From NCBI RefSeq assembly GCF_963675165.1, contig NC_087390.1:3176001-3240000 (forward strand): DNA of 64,000 nucleotides. Reading direction: 5' to 3'. This DNA comes from Halichondria panicea. Taxonomy: Eukaryota; Porifera; Demospongiae; Suberitida; Halichondriidae. The notes below the pieces were generated by a model. That model was not told the origin of the DNA. It made no database searches and saw only the letters and a list, made by a program, of their open reading frames with translations. Numbering within the stretch: position 1 is the first letter of the stretch; each line of letters starts with the position of its first letter. Positions 1-10,796 of this stretch are shown here, in pieces. Position numbers and translations under genes: made by a program.

Positions 1-2103
1 TTGTAGTCTTAGCACACTATCACTTCCAGGTTGCCCATTTAGTTGCACCTTTCTATTGGATATATACGTGTACGGTTGACCGAGTTTGACACTTGATGTA
101 TTTTGACTTAGTGTTGCGTAGTATACTGCATCTATTGTTTGGTAGTAATCATTTATTACTGATATTGGCAAATTAGTTTTACGTCCAGGGTATACTTTAA
201 AGTACTGGTTGTCACCAAGAAACATTGTTTTGTTTATTTGAAATTGTCCTCCTGAAGTTGATAGATGACATTTGATATCGGCAGCATGGAAAATGAATGT
301 ACCAACACAGGTGAATGTATGTGCATAGTGATGAGTCGTACGTTTGAATCCCTCAGTTGGATGATTGCATGCAGTAATACACGTTTGTAATGAAGGAGAG
401 ACGATGTCATGGCCAGCAGCGTAACATTCAGTTTGATTGCCCTCGGCAATCTCAGCGTAATTGTCTTTAAATTCAAATGTTACATTCGAATTTTTTGAGT
501 CAACTGATCCATGATATTGAATAAAACAACTTCTCGATGATACAAAGTTGTGTTTGTCAATGTTGTACTCATAGATAGCTCCACCCCTTCTCAAAGCAGT
601 GTTTTTATTGAAAGTAAATGAGTTTTTTCCATCACAAACAAAGCTGATAATCCAACAAATGCAATTGCACCACCTTCAAATCCGTCATTTCCGACAAACT
701 TGCATATGGTCTCAGGTCTTGTTGTAATGATACTAGATGAAAGGTAGAGTGCAGAGCCTGAGTTACCTTCAAATATTATCAAACCACTAAATATTGCATT
801 GAAATCTGTAAGCATCATTGAACCCCTTCCATTTCATAACCTGTATAGTTCTGAGAATCCAAACTCACTGTATTTGATCTGAATTCACAGTTATGAAACA
901 CTGGTACTGGTAAGAATCCTTTAGATAAAATCTCCCATACATGTGGAGCAATATCAATTGCTGATCCGTATTTAGCTTCATTTTGTGTCCAATTACAATG
1001 ATAAAACTCCAAGACATTGAGCAAATCAGATTTTTCTCTTCGAATTGAGTAGACTCGAATCCCTCCCCCATAAACTGCCCAGTTTCTTTCAAATGTACAG
1101 TGATTAAAATGCACTGTATTGTTGGATATTAAAGCAGTATTGTAGCCTATGTCCACACCACCACCTCCAAAATGTTTACACGTATTATCTTGAATCGTAG
1201 CTTAATGATGTTGTGACTGCTAGAGTCTTGTATGACTATGTAGAGACCACCTCCCCAATTTGCTTCGTTAGCTCTGAATGTACAGTCACGAATTGTAAAT
1301 GTATTGAAGTTAGATTTCCCACTTAGCTGTATTGACAGTCCACCACCTCTGCCCAGCCCTTGGTGATTTAGCCGTGAGTTATTCTTGTATTGCATGTATT
1401 TTGAGCCCCGAAAATGTGCAGTTAGCCAGCAAATAACGATTCCCCCTTGCTCTCATATTTTCAGGCTTGCTGTTAAAATCTGTGCAGTAAACACCAGTTG
1501 CGCAGACAGTGAATTCAATGTAAAGTCCACCGCCTCGGAAACAATTTTTGTGTTCTGCTGTGAATTGTGCTCGAAAACAGAATTTAATATCTCAACAACT
1601 CCACTGACATCATACATAACAAGACCAACTCCAGAATTGTTGAAGACATAAAGTCCATTAACGAAAAGGTCAGTACAGTTAATAATGTACAATGCGCTGC
1701 TCAGTTGAATCGTGCTATTCATATACTTGTCCTCGGTTGTACTGTCATGTACCAAGCCACAACCAACTATTTTCAAACTTCTGATAGTCAAGCTGGTAAC
1801 GTGTACAAACTTTAGGCCGCCTTCGATCCCATTGCATCTTAATGTAGTGTTATTCTTGCCAACAAATGTGATATTGGTGAGATTGCTCAAAATAATTGGC
1901 TTGGAAATATCAATATCTCCTGAGCAGAAACGAATTATTGTGTCATTTCCAATCTTCTCCGTATCAAAAGTAATATCACACTCTTTTTGATGACCGTTCG
2001 TCTCTATAGAACAAATACAGTTTGAATCTTGTCCAAATGCGATGTGGTGTAGGATGATGATAGCTGTTGCTAAAAGCAGCATGAAGTGTCTCTGGTTACT
2101 CAT
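1..2103 (-). pseudogene. Secreted beta-helix-like protein, frameshifted; 3' end runs off the window
   Basis: The reading starts at the ATG at 2103, giving a hydrophobic signal peptide (MSNQRHFMLLLATAI...) followed by Asn-rich, Cys-containing sequence. Glycine-rich turns (RGGGL, WGGGLYI, FGGGGVDI, YGGGI, EGGAIAF, RRGGAIY) recur about every 60-80 residues and alternate with NCTF/DCTF/HCTF motifs. This resembles parallel beta-helix surface proteins. The repeats fall in different frames: breaks are needed near 1545, 1395, 1190, 820 and 600. From about 602 down to base 1 a single frame stays open and leaves the window. There are no convincing splice sites at the breaks, so I read this as a pseudogene or error-rich assembly rather than an intron-split gene. 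Family resemblance is by eye only and the function is unknown. Confidence 0.6.
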
Positions 2104-2620
2104 CTTCACAGACAAACTTAGTCTGTCTAGAACTGCTCAGCTATATGATATTGAAACCCAATAATTATTATTGTTATAGATATAGGAGTAGATTGAAGTT
2201 TTGGGGTAAATTAATTGTTAGTAATCAAGTTAAAATCATTATACTATCATAAAGAGAGCCAAAGCAAACTGATATTATAGTAGTTGTATTCGAATAAGGG
2301 CTATATACAGCAAAAAATAACGAAATGTCACAACCATTGTTGTTAACTTGAGCTTCACTCTATATATATATAACAAGAGAACTTATTTCTTAATGCCTTT
2401 TAAAGTTTTCTTTGTCAGCCTGTTGTTTGGGTGTGTATATTGTTGAAATCAAAAATAAAATTTGTTTCCTACTTCTGGCTGCAGAGAACAAACAACTTAG
2501 ATCTAGCAAGGGTAACATAATAATTATTATAACACCAGGTATAGTGCTATATGCATGTAATAATGCTGTCGAAGCCTTCCTGTCCTGAGCTGGTGTGGAA
2601 TACGCCGTTGACAATATTAT

Positions 2621-3178
2621 AATCCGACTAGAAAAACATTTGCAATGTGAAAAATTGCTAGGATTGGCCAGGGGAACCACAAAAAAGCGTGGGAACAAGA
2701 AATCAGACGAGAGCATAACTCCAATCCGTTACAACGTCAATCACATGTATACTGGTAGTTTTCCCATGTTTTCCCAGCCAATATGCCACGCAATTTTTAC
2801 TGGTGGAGTGATGACCAATCCCTATATATATTTATTATACATCCATTTTAGAATGTGGGGCACATAATCATGATGATTTGTGATGAATTGATGTTCCTAA
2901 TACATGCAGTGTTGAGCACAGGTACACACAGTCCATCCATGCGTAGTAACATGCACGGACCGTACTGGTGACTGCATGGAATGATGTGGTGGATGGAAGC
3001 TGATAGGTGGATCTGGAACACAGTCTATTATTTAATATACTATGTATTGTACATGTTCATGACGTTGTAACGGATTGGAGTTATGCTCTCGTCTGATTTC
3101 TTGTTCCCACGCTTTTTTGTGGTTCCCCTGGCCAATCCTAGCAATTTTTCACATTGCAAATGTTTTTCTAGTCGGATT
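2621..3178. mobile_element. Long-inverted-repeat element, 119-bp perfect arms
   Basis: Bases 2621-2739 and 3060-3178 are perfect inverted copies of each other, beginning AATCCGACTAGAAAAAC. They flank about 320 bp without a convincing ORF. No clear target-site duplication is visible. Related but diverged arms occur near 16377-16480 with 16805-16905, and a single arm at about 55505-55625, so this is a dispersed family. It is probably a non-autonomous DNA transposon; the superfamily is not determined. Confidence 0.8.
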
Positions 3179-3739
3179 CCCTTTCTTTTTCAGTACAGTT
3201 TACGTATCATGACATGCATAAGTGGAACGTCAAGAGGTAGTACAAGAAGAGAAGACAGGACTAATCAGATATCTTCTCGAATATCTCTGGACTAATAATT
3301 ATAGTATAATGAGTAATAATTTATTGCTTGATAATTATGTTGAATTTGCGAATCAGTATTAAATGACAGCCATTTTAAGAGCATGATATCTAGCCAGTGC
3401 ATATAGCATGCCTGTCAGAGAAAGGGAGCTAGAGCTGATCGAACAGTGTGAAGAAAAGGAACACCTCAGGCTCTGGAAAAGCACTGCTGCACTGATTTTA
3501 GGCGCACGGTTTATTAGCCACGCCTATCTATTATTATTGGCCACAACACAATAATTGCTGAGTCATTAAAGATGGCGGAATTGTCTAGGTAAGAGAAATA
3601 GAGACTGAGAGGTCATCTGTCTCGTGGAAGCAATCGCAAATCTGAAGAAGCGCTTTGTAATCCAGGTTGTAGTCGTTTGGAAACCCTGTGCAGAATGTCC
3701 TGGAGATGGCTGTACTTGGAGTAAATGCTGGGCAAGAAA

Positions 3740-3783
3740 CTTACTTACTTACTTACTTACTTACTCACTTACTTACTTACTTA
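3740..3783. repeat. (ACTT)n microsatellite
   Basis: About eleven tandem TTAC/ACTT units with one interruption (ACTC). It sits in a stretch (3179-4062) in which I see no gene. Confidence 0.95.
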
Positions 3784-4062
3784 GTCAGTCAGACAAAGAG
3801 CGGTGAAACGTCGAAATAGTGCAATTTTTAAAATGAAAATATTCATTCATTAAAATGTTTATGGATTATGAAATGAGAGATACAAAGAGAGAAAAGGCTA
3901 AATAAACTATCTGTTCAGCCAGTTTCTTGATGTGGCCTTTCCCTGCAGAGATAGAACAGTTTGAACATGAGTCAAAATAATTGAAATATTGCTAAACACA
4001 GGCAAACCCACTGCCAATCCTATGTAAAACCTACTGGTTTTACTAATAATATTATAATAATA

Positions 4063-4362
4063 GCTCTTGCATGGTTGATTTTGATCTGTGTACTTATCGA
4101 TAGCAATGACACTATATGCCCACACTGTTGATTATGCTCTTGCATGGTTGTTTTGATCTGTGTACTTATCGATCTAGCAATGACACTATATGCCCACACT
4201 GTTGATTATGCTCTTGCATGGTTGTTTTGCTCTGTGTACTTATCGATCTAGCAATGACACTATATGCCCACACTGTTGATTTTATGCTCTTGCATGGTTG
4301 TTTCGATCTGTGTACTTATCGATCTAGCAATGACACTATATGCCCACACTGTTTATTATGCT
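4063..4362. repeat. Tandem repeat, about 4 copies of a 73-76 bp unit
   Basis: Copies start near 4063, 4136, 4210 and 4286, each beginning GCTCTTGCATGGTTG and containing CTTATCGAT and GACACTATATGCCCAC. Units differ by a few substitutions and 1-3 bp indels. The array ends 200 bp upstream of a broken transporter gene. Short ORFs across it simply reflect the repeat and are not believed. Confidence 0.9.
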
Positions 4363-4562
4363 GTATGTGTATGTATCTATACAAACATTATTGTTTGTTG
4401 TTTTATACTGAAGCCACAATGTAGTTGTAAATTGAAACTGATTGCGTTTTGGACTAACATGGAAGACTTCTAGTTTGTCTACATTATGTTCATAATAATC
4501 CAATCATAAGTTATACAGTACCTTAATTTGCATCTTGAAGTTTTCTACAATCTAATCTCACG

Positions 4563-6076
4563 ATGAAAGCCACATTTGTATCAAGATGCAAGTGCAAGTA
4601 CAGAGTGGGGTGGTTCTATTCAAAGGGAGCATTTCTTGTTTTGGTATGGATTATGCTGTTGACCATAACATGTTTCTCTGTGGGACATGTACTCAATATT
4701 ACGTACACCGCAATTCTACAAAATGATGGCTTGAACATTCCTAAGTGGGTAAATGCTATCCCAGCCATATTTGGTATGTTCGGAGCTGTTTTCTCGGGAT
4801 GGCTAGCCGACGCTAAGCTTGGGAACTACAGAGTTCTGAAATGCAGTTTTGTGCTTTTGTTTTTCACAAGTTTGTGTTGTAGTGCCTGCACCATAGTCCC
4901 TGGTAATATGCCGTACATATACGTTAAAAGTTTCTTATTTTGTATCGGTGTAGGTACGTACGTTTGTAGTATCTACAGTGGCATGCTTGGTTACTTTACT
5001 ACAACTCGGTTTGGACCAGATGCCTGATGCTTCATCTTCTAGTATCACCAGCTTTATTTCCTGGTTTATATTCAGTATATTTGCTGGTATTTGGATCAGT
5101 ACTTTATCAATACACTTTTATTCAAACAAAACATTGTCAATTTTGATTTTCCAGCTATACAGTTTAGTTCCACCTTTTTGTATGACTGGTGTCTTAGTTT
5201 CAGACTTCATTTTTGCCAAAAAATTGTTGATAAGTCACCTCAGTCCCTCAAAACCATCTACCAAGTTCTCAAGTTTGCAGCCAAGCACAAGGCTCCCCTA
5301 AATCGCAGTGCTCTCACATACTGGGAGGAAGATGTACCTTCAAGAATGAACTTGGAAAATGGGAAAGTCTAAGTATGGTGGACCATTCACTACAGAGCAA
5401 GTTGAAGATGTAAAGACCATCTTACGTTTGTTGCCCCTCTGCTTAACACTATGGTTACTAGGGTGCTCACTTGCATTCTTTCATCCATCAACTTCTGTTA
5501 CGGTTTATCTTCCTAATTGGACCCTATATTCATCCATGTTTCTGGCCTTATTCACTTACAACTCTTGGTGGTGTGGTGTGGTTTGGACTGTCTTATATGA
5601 GTTTGTAATCTACCCAGTAATACAAAATAGACTTCTCAGCATCCTTAGAAGACTTGGAATAATCTCTTTCTTCATAATGGCTCTCAGTATTGTGTTCCTA
5701 ATTCTGGAAGTAGTACACTACTATCACAGTGATTTAATGGCAGTCTGTTTCATCATTGACATATTGCATTCAGTTTCTAAAGGTTTGTTCACAATGCTGC
5801 TTTTTAGTACATGCTGGAGTTTGTTTGTGCTCAACCTCCATAAGAGGATTGTTTGGAGGGTGTACGATTCTTGTGTTGTTTTCATCATTTATTATCAGTT
5901 ATAATCTTCCGTTGAATCTCACACTTACAATGTATGGGATTAGAGTAGGCATCAGTCTGCTTGGATTCATCCTGTACTGCCTCCTGGCTCGCTGGTACAA
6001 GAGGAGAGTTAGAGACGAGGACTATAATACACAAACGGTTGTGGAGGAAATCTATGATCGTTACTTGTCAGCTTAG
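4563..6076 (+). pseudogene. POT/SLC15-like transporter, multiply frameshifted
   Basis: The family start (CKCKYRV.WFYSKGA), GWLADAKLGNY, DQMPDASSSS, the cytosolic HKAPLNRSALTYWEED segment, GGPFTTEQVEDVKTILR and the C-terminal RWYKRRVRDEDYN are all present in order but not in one frame. Frame changes lie near 4965 (before the DQMPD segment), near 5232 (loss of the bases encoding IEPK), near 5355 (an extra base around GAAAATGGGAAAG), and near 5812-5850, where paralogs read LELVCAQAPYNMRG and bases are missing. Length matches intact paralogs. It was probably a full transporter of the WLADAKLGNY subgroup that has decayed recently, since the codons are otherwise well kept. Confidence 0.85.
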
Positions 6077-6481
6077 TAGTGAGTGATATTTTCTGGGGAA
6101 GGGGGTTGTTATTATAGAGTTATAATTATAGCAAATGCATTGACTGCAGCCTCCACCTCATGCAATAGTTATACTAAGCACATCAATGTTACTCATCATG
6201 TATTATAGCAGTACGTATACATGCAGTGTATATGTGAGGTATCAACTATTACATTGTTTTATCAGTGAGATGTGCTGCATAATTTTTTTATTGTATTGTA
6301 TTACATCAGTTTAGAATATTGCTTAAAGGTTTTTCATTTACCACATGATTTTTGTTATTTACTACAATCAGCTACGTAGCAGCACAGTAAAAAGAATTTA
6401 ATCGTCTTCACCGACAATGAATGACTTAATTATGAGTAGGAGCTTGCATGAGGAAGTGATGTATACAATTATATATACATA

Positions 6482-6735
6482 CAGTAGACTCTCGCTATTC
6501 CGGCTCTCTGAAGTACGGCCACCTCGATATACCGGCCATTTGGTTTGGCACGGAATGCTACCTCTATGTTTACTGCACAAAACTCACCCTGAAGTACGGC
6601 CACTCGCTATTCCGTTTACCGGCCAGTGCTGGCTGTCCCAAATAACGTTTTCAATGTAATTTTATGTGTGTATTACGGCCGGATATGATGTTTTGGGTGT
6701 GGTTTAGTAAATAAAATTGGATTACACAAGCGAAT
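6482..6735. mobile_element. Pogo/Tigger-like MITE, 5' part
   Basis: Begins CAGTAGACTCTCGCTATTCC directly after a TA. It matches the complete copies at 21847-22193 and 23131-23505 through the segment reading GATGTTTTGGGTGTGG. Its right part is missing where the retrotransposon inserted; the DNA beyond 8650 no longer resembles the family. Confidence 0.75.
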
Positions 6736-8641
6736 TTTTTTATTTTTTTTTTTTTATGATAATAAACATGTAATGAATGAGTGACTGAGGCTTAAATATA
6801 GATATGACAGGGTAATGTGAAGCTATAATATTATTATTATTCAGAGTTTAGACAGAGAGGTTGGAGTCCGCAATGGTGAGGTCCACGGAAGCAGCTAGAT
6901 GGCCGTTGAAGGATGACTTCGAAGATCTGGCGCCTCTCAGACACATGATGGAGGATCTGAGTAGAGAGAAAGATATTCTACATCTTAGCCAGCCAATGGT
7001 GGTGCTGTATGGTTGCTTCCATTTGTCTGAGAGCATGCTGGCCAGGCGTTTGTAGAAGGCTCCAGCTGCTGGGCCAAGGCCACCTGTGGTAGCGAAGACC
7101 AGGGGGGTAAAAGAGGAGTGCTCCACTTCTCTTATACGTTGTTCATAGTGCCTCTTTTTCAGGTTCTCATGGTGGCGATAAGATGCGGTTAGAGAGGAGT
7201 GTCTGTTCGAGGGAGCAAATGGGTTAAAAACCCTAACGTCAAAGAACGCTCTCTCGAAAGAACTTCCCCAAAAACCATTAGCCACTACATCAAGACGGGC
7301 ACCGTTCTGTCGATTTGCGGTGGTTCTGTTGAATGTTTCGCTTGTGATGGGTTGTAGAGACGGTTCAGTGGCCACTCCATGGCAAGTTTCTTTTAAAAGC
7401 GATGCTGTGATGTCTCTCAGCTCGTTGTGTCTAATTGAGGGGAATCCTCCTCTAGGGCACGAGAGGGCATGTTGCACTGAAAAAGAATGGCCACACACAC
7501 AGTTTGTGGGGATCTGCGATGGGGGCCAGCCATACCGAAGGGCAATGGCATCACGGAATGCTGTTTTGTGGAGTGCGAATCCGTGCTCTTCTAGCGGTAA
7601 AGCAGTGAGCCAGCTGGAGGCACCTTTTTCTCTTGCAAGGTCTGTTGCTAATTGCATTGGTGGTGTGAGAAACTCTTGTATCTCATTAGCCACCTGCAGT
7701 CCTGTACTTCTTCTTGTTTCTTTTATTTTGTTCTTTGTGTTGATTTGGTGTACGAGGACTTCATAGGGGTAATTTTTGTTTTGCGAAGCTATTAAGTCAA
7801 CGAGAGGTTTTGTCACCTGTTGTGATGATGTGTATTGTTCGACTGCCAACGACGCCGGGTTTCCTATATTTAAACCTCCTAGGCGAGCGGGGAGGGCAAA
7901 TAGACTCCTCTCGAGATCATTGGGTGCGTCTCTGCCTGTAAGTTTTGGGAGCAAGGTGGTTCGAATGGAGTTCTCAAGGGGAAGCAGTAGTTGGTCAATA
8001 TCTGGGGTAGTTCTTGAGAGGTAGGCCCATTTACTTGCAAGGCCATGAGTGATAGCACCATAGGCTGCGTGCGGTTGGCTGTCTGCTATTTCCGACAGTT
8101 TTTCAATTTCCGCTATCCAGTGTGTTACTTTTCCTGTTACAAAATCAGATATGAACTCCTGTTTGCCAATTGGGGAACCAAGCACTGGTCTTCCTTCCGT
8201 GGTGATGTTGACCTCGGAATCCCCAAATATCTGAGAGGCTGTGGAGAGGGAGCCATCTTTAGTGACTAGCCACGTTTTCTTGGGGTTAACAAAGTAACCA
8301 AAAGATGGACCAAGTTTTGTCAAGTTGTCCCACCATTTCTTCAGGTCTGAAATTTTGCCTGCAGCAGTGGCATCATCAGCATACCAGATCTGTTTTAGGT
8401 CGGGTGTGTCTGTGGACAATCTGTCGATCAGGGGTTTTGTTGCTAGAGCATAAAAGGGCATTGCTAAAGGATCTCCTTGTGTGGTGCCCTCTTGGGACAG
8501 CAGGGTGTTGGCTCCTAAAAAGAGATCTGTGCTTTCTCTGTAGATGTTAATTAGAGCGGTGGAGAAGGGGGGGCAAAGAGTTTGAATGTTCATTAGGCCA
8601 TTGGCTCTATTAAAGTTGTTAAACGCATTGCTGGCGTCTTG
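6736..8641 (-). mobile_element. 5'-truncated non-LTR retrotransposon with 9-bp target-site duplication
   Basis: On the minus strand an RT ORF is followed by a short 3' region (6847-6760) and an A-rich tail, seen as a T-run at 6736-6757 on the + strand. The nonamer CAAGCGAAT occurs at 6727-6735 and again at 8642-8650, exactly flanking the element. A-tail, 5' truncation and target-site duplication together indicate target-primed reverse transcription. It landed in or beside a pogo-like MITE. Confidence 0.85.
6848..8641 (-). CDS. Reverse transcriptase with zinc knuckle and nuclease-like C-terminus (N-terminally truncated)
   Basis: About 597 codons stay open. The first element-derived codons read QDASNAFN, which fits RT motif A with its catalytic Asp. 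QGDPLAMPFYAL follows (motif B), then WYADDATAAG, the YADD catalytic box. After the thumb-like region comes CVCGHSFSVQHALSC, a CCHC-type knuckle. The C-terminus has RLDVVANG...FFDVRVFNP and a YRHHENLKKRHYE stretch, which I read as a possible PD-(D/E)xK restriction-like nuclease as in R2/NeSL-type elements. The upstream fingers and any N-terminal DNA-binding domain are missing, so the copy is dead. The gene has no true ATG at its 5' end because the coding region is cut by the truncation. The RT assignment is firm; the clade is a guess. Confidence 0.85.
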   Translation of the reverse strand, partial: QDASNAFNNFNRANGLMNIQTLCPPFSTALINIYRESTDLFLGANTLLSQEGTTQGDPLAMPFYALATKPLIDRLSTDTPDLKQIWYADDATAAGKISDLKKWWDNLTKLGPSFGYFVNPKKTWLVTKDGSLSTASQIFGDSEVNITTEGRPVLGSPIGKQEFISDFVTGKVTHWIAEIEKLSEIADSQPHAAYGAITHGLASKWAYLSRTTPDIDQLLLPLENSIRTTLLPKLTGRDAPNDLERSLFALPARLGGLNIGNPASLAVEQYTSSQQVTKPLVDLIASQNKNYPYEVLVHQINTKNKIKETRRSTGLQVANEIQEFLTPPMQLATDLAREKGASSWLTALPLEEHGFALHKTAFRDAIALRYGWPPSQIPTNCVCGHSFSVQHALSCPRGGFPSIRHNELRDITASLLKETCHGVATEPSLQPITSETFNRTTANRQNGARLDVVANGFWGSSFERAFFDVRVFNPFAPSNRHSSLTASYRHHENLKKRHYEQRIREVEHSSFTPLVFATTGGLGPAAGAFYKRLASMLSDKWKQPYSTTIGWLRCRISFSLLRSSIMCLRGARSSKSSFNGHLAASVDLTIADSNLSV

Positions 8642-8650
8642 CAAGCGAAT

Positions 8651-9254
8651 CGGTTTATTATTTATTGTTGGTGGGGCCGATTGAAAGTGGGACTAGAATT
8701 ACTCGTGTTTCTTGTTGCTTGAAAAGTCAAATCAGAGTTGAAACACTGCTAAAGTATCTAAGGGTACTTCTTCACTCACTATCAATGGAGTGTATAGTTC
8801 CCTCACAAACAAGCTAGAGAGAGTCTAGTCTGTTACACTTGTTTCAAAGGTATAAACTTTCACGGAATGACTGGTAGAAAGGTTTTCGCGGATTTAATTT
8901 CGTTGAATAGCAGTTTGCATGCATGTATGCGATAGTAATTAAATGTTCGCGGTAGATGCTTGATCATGAACATTTACCCTCGAAATATATCCACTATACG
9001 GTAGTATTTGTACCAGTACAACTGATGCCTTTGATCTTTGGTGCAACCATAGTACAAAGCTATACACACGCCTACTGTTAGCGTCATTGTACAAACTGAA
9101 ACCACAAGTAGCTGTATATACTGTAATATTATAAACTTTGAAACCATAATTTTGTACTGACATAAATACTGCGGAAACTGATCGTGTTTTTGAACAAGGG
9201 GAGAGTACTTTGACAACTCAATATGCGATATATCACCACAGTCTCTTAAAGTTC
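8651..9254. other. Intergenic DNA with a fold-back element terminus
   Basis: No gene seen. Bases 9020-9057 (ending GGTGCAACCATAGTACAA) match the terminus of the fold-back element found in full at 11286-13204 and 46091-47064, so this is a solitary truncated end. The remainder is AT-rich upstream sequence of the transporter gene. Confidence 0.6.
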
Positions 9255-10796
9255 ATGATGAGAGCCAAAAGAATTACATCTGTATCAAGATGCAAGTGCA
9301 AGTACAGAGTGAGGTGTTTCTATTCAAAGGGAGCATTCCTCGTTTTGGTATGGATTATGCTGTGTACCATAACATGTTCGTCTGTGGAACATGTACTTAG
9401 TACCTACAGAGCCACTCTACAAGATGATGACCCAATCATTCCAAAGTGGGTAAATGCTATCCCAGCCATATTTGGCTCGTTGGGAGCTGTTTTCTCGGGA
9501 TGGTTGGCTGACGCAAAGCTGGGAAACTACAGAGTGATGAAATACAGCTTTGTGTTGCTATTCTTCACAAGTTTGTGCGGGAGTGCCTATACCCTAGTTT
9601 CTAGTATTGTACACTTCAATTTGTACATTGAAAGTGTTTTCTATTGCATAGGTGGTAGTCTCTTTATAGTAGCTGTAGTAGCAGGCTTGGTTACTTCACT
9701 ACAGCTAGGCCTGGATCAGATGCCCGATGCTTCATCTTCTAGCATTACCAGTTTTATTGCCTGGTTTGTATTCAGTGTCTACACTGGTAATTGGATTAGC
9801 ACTTTTCCATTTTGGGCAATAAAATATTGTTCAAATACAGCAACTTATGTTACCCAGCTATACAGTTTAGTTCCACCTTTTTGTATGACTGGTGTCCTGG
9901 TTTCAGACTTCGTCTTTGCCCAAAAATTGTTGATAATTGAGCCAAAGTCACCTCAGCTCGTCAAAACCATATACCAAGTTCTTAAATTTGCAGCCAAGCA
10001 CAAGGCTCCCCTAAATCGCAGTGCTTTCACATACTGGGAGGAAGATGTGCCCTCAAGAATGGACCTGGGAAAGTCGAGGTACGGTGGACCATTCACTACA
10101 GAGCAAGTTGAAGATGTAAAAACTATCTTACGTTTATTTCCTCTCTGCTTAACGCTATGGCTACTAGGGGGCTCACTTGCAATCTTCCATCCCCAAAGTT
10201 TTGTGACAGTCGCTCCAACAGGCTGGACCACATGTACTTCCAGACTTCTGTCCTTGTTCACATACAACTCAATGTGGTGTGGTATAATTTGGACTTTCTT
10301 TTACGAGTTTGTGGTTTACCCAGTGATACAAAACAGTCTTCCCAGCATTATTAGGAGAATCGGAATCATTTCTCTCGTCATAACAACTCTCAGTATTGTG
10401 TTTCTAATTCTGGAACTAGTTTACTACTATCACAGTGATTTAGTGGCAGTCAGTTTCGTCATCGACATATTGCATTCAGTTTCTAGAGGTTTGCTCACAA
10501 TGCCTCTTTGTAGTACCATACTGGAGTTGATTTGTGCTCAAGCTCCATACAACATGAGAGGATTTTTTGGTGGGTGTATGGTATTTGTGTTGTTCTCATC
10601 TTATATTATTGCCAACTACTTTCCATCAAACCTCAACTTAACATTATATGGGGTTAGAGCAGGCCTCAGTATATTCGGATTCATGCTGTACTGCCTCCTT
10701 GCTCGCTGGTACAAGAGAAGAGTTAGAGATGAAGACTACAATGCACAAACGGTTGTGGAAGAGGTCTACGATCGATACTTGTCAACTCAGAATTAA
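9255..10796 (+). CDS. POT/SLC15-like transporter, intact (513 aa)
   Basis: Predicted 12-span membrane carrier of the proton-dependent oligopeptide transporter family, presumably in the plasma or an internal membrane; substrate unknown. GWLADAKLGNYRV fits the PTR2-type signature in the loop after TM2. LGLDQMPDASSSSITSFIAWF corresponds to the conserved DQ...FxxWF stretch near TM4-5. A central cytosolic segment (HKAPLNRSAFTYWEED through GGPFTTEQVEDVKTILRLFP) leads into the second helix bundle. The TM1 ExxER proton motif is not recognisable: this position reads CKYRVRCFYSKGA. The ATG at 9255 is chosen because the frame upstream has no ATG and MMRAKRIT matches the start of the 19934 paralog (MMGAKSIT). 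Single exon. Bases 10050-10255 are almost identical to 20700-20905, suggesting gene conversion. Confidence 0.8.
   Translation: MMRAKRITSVSRCKCKYRVRCFYSKGAFLVLVWIMLCTITCSSVEHVLSTYRATLQDDDPIIPKWVNAIPAIFGSLGAVFSGWLADAKLGNYRVMKYSFVLLFFTSLCGSAYTLVSSIVHFNLYIESVFYCIGGSLFIVAVVAGLVTSLQLGLDQMPDASSSSITSFIAWFVFSVYTGNWISTFPFWAIKYCSNTATYVTQLYSLVPPFCMTGVLVSDFVFAQKLLIIEPKSPQLVKTIYQVLKFAAKHKAPLNRSAFTYWEEDVPSRMDLGKSRYGGPFTTEQVEDVKTILRLFPLCLTLWLLGGSLAIFHPQSFVTVAPTGWTTCTSRLLSLFTYNSMWCGIIWTFFYEFVVYPVIQNSLPSIIRRIGIISLVITTLSIVFLILELVYYYHSDLVAVSFVIDILHSVSRGLLTMPLCSTILELICAQAPYNMRGFFGGCMVFVLFSSYIIANYFPSNLNLTLYGVRAGLSIFGFMLYCLLARWYKRRVRDEDYNAQTVVEEVYDRYLSTQN

Noticed and set aside
4063-4362. CRISPR-like array
   Set aside because: Units are contiguous 73-76 bp copies without unique spacers, so this is a plain tandem repeat.
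7320-7766. 148-codon ORF opposite the reverse transcriptase
   Set aside because: Antisense shadow of the RT coding strand with no own motif.
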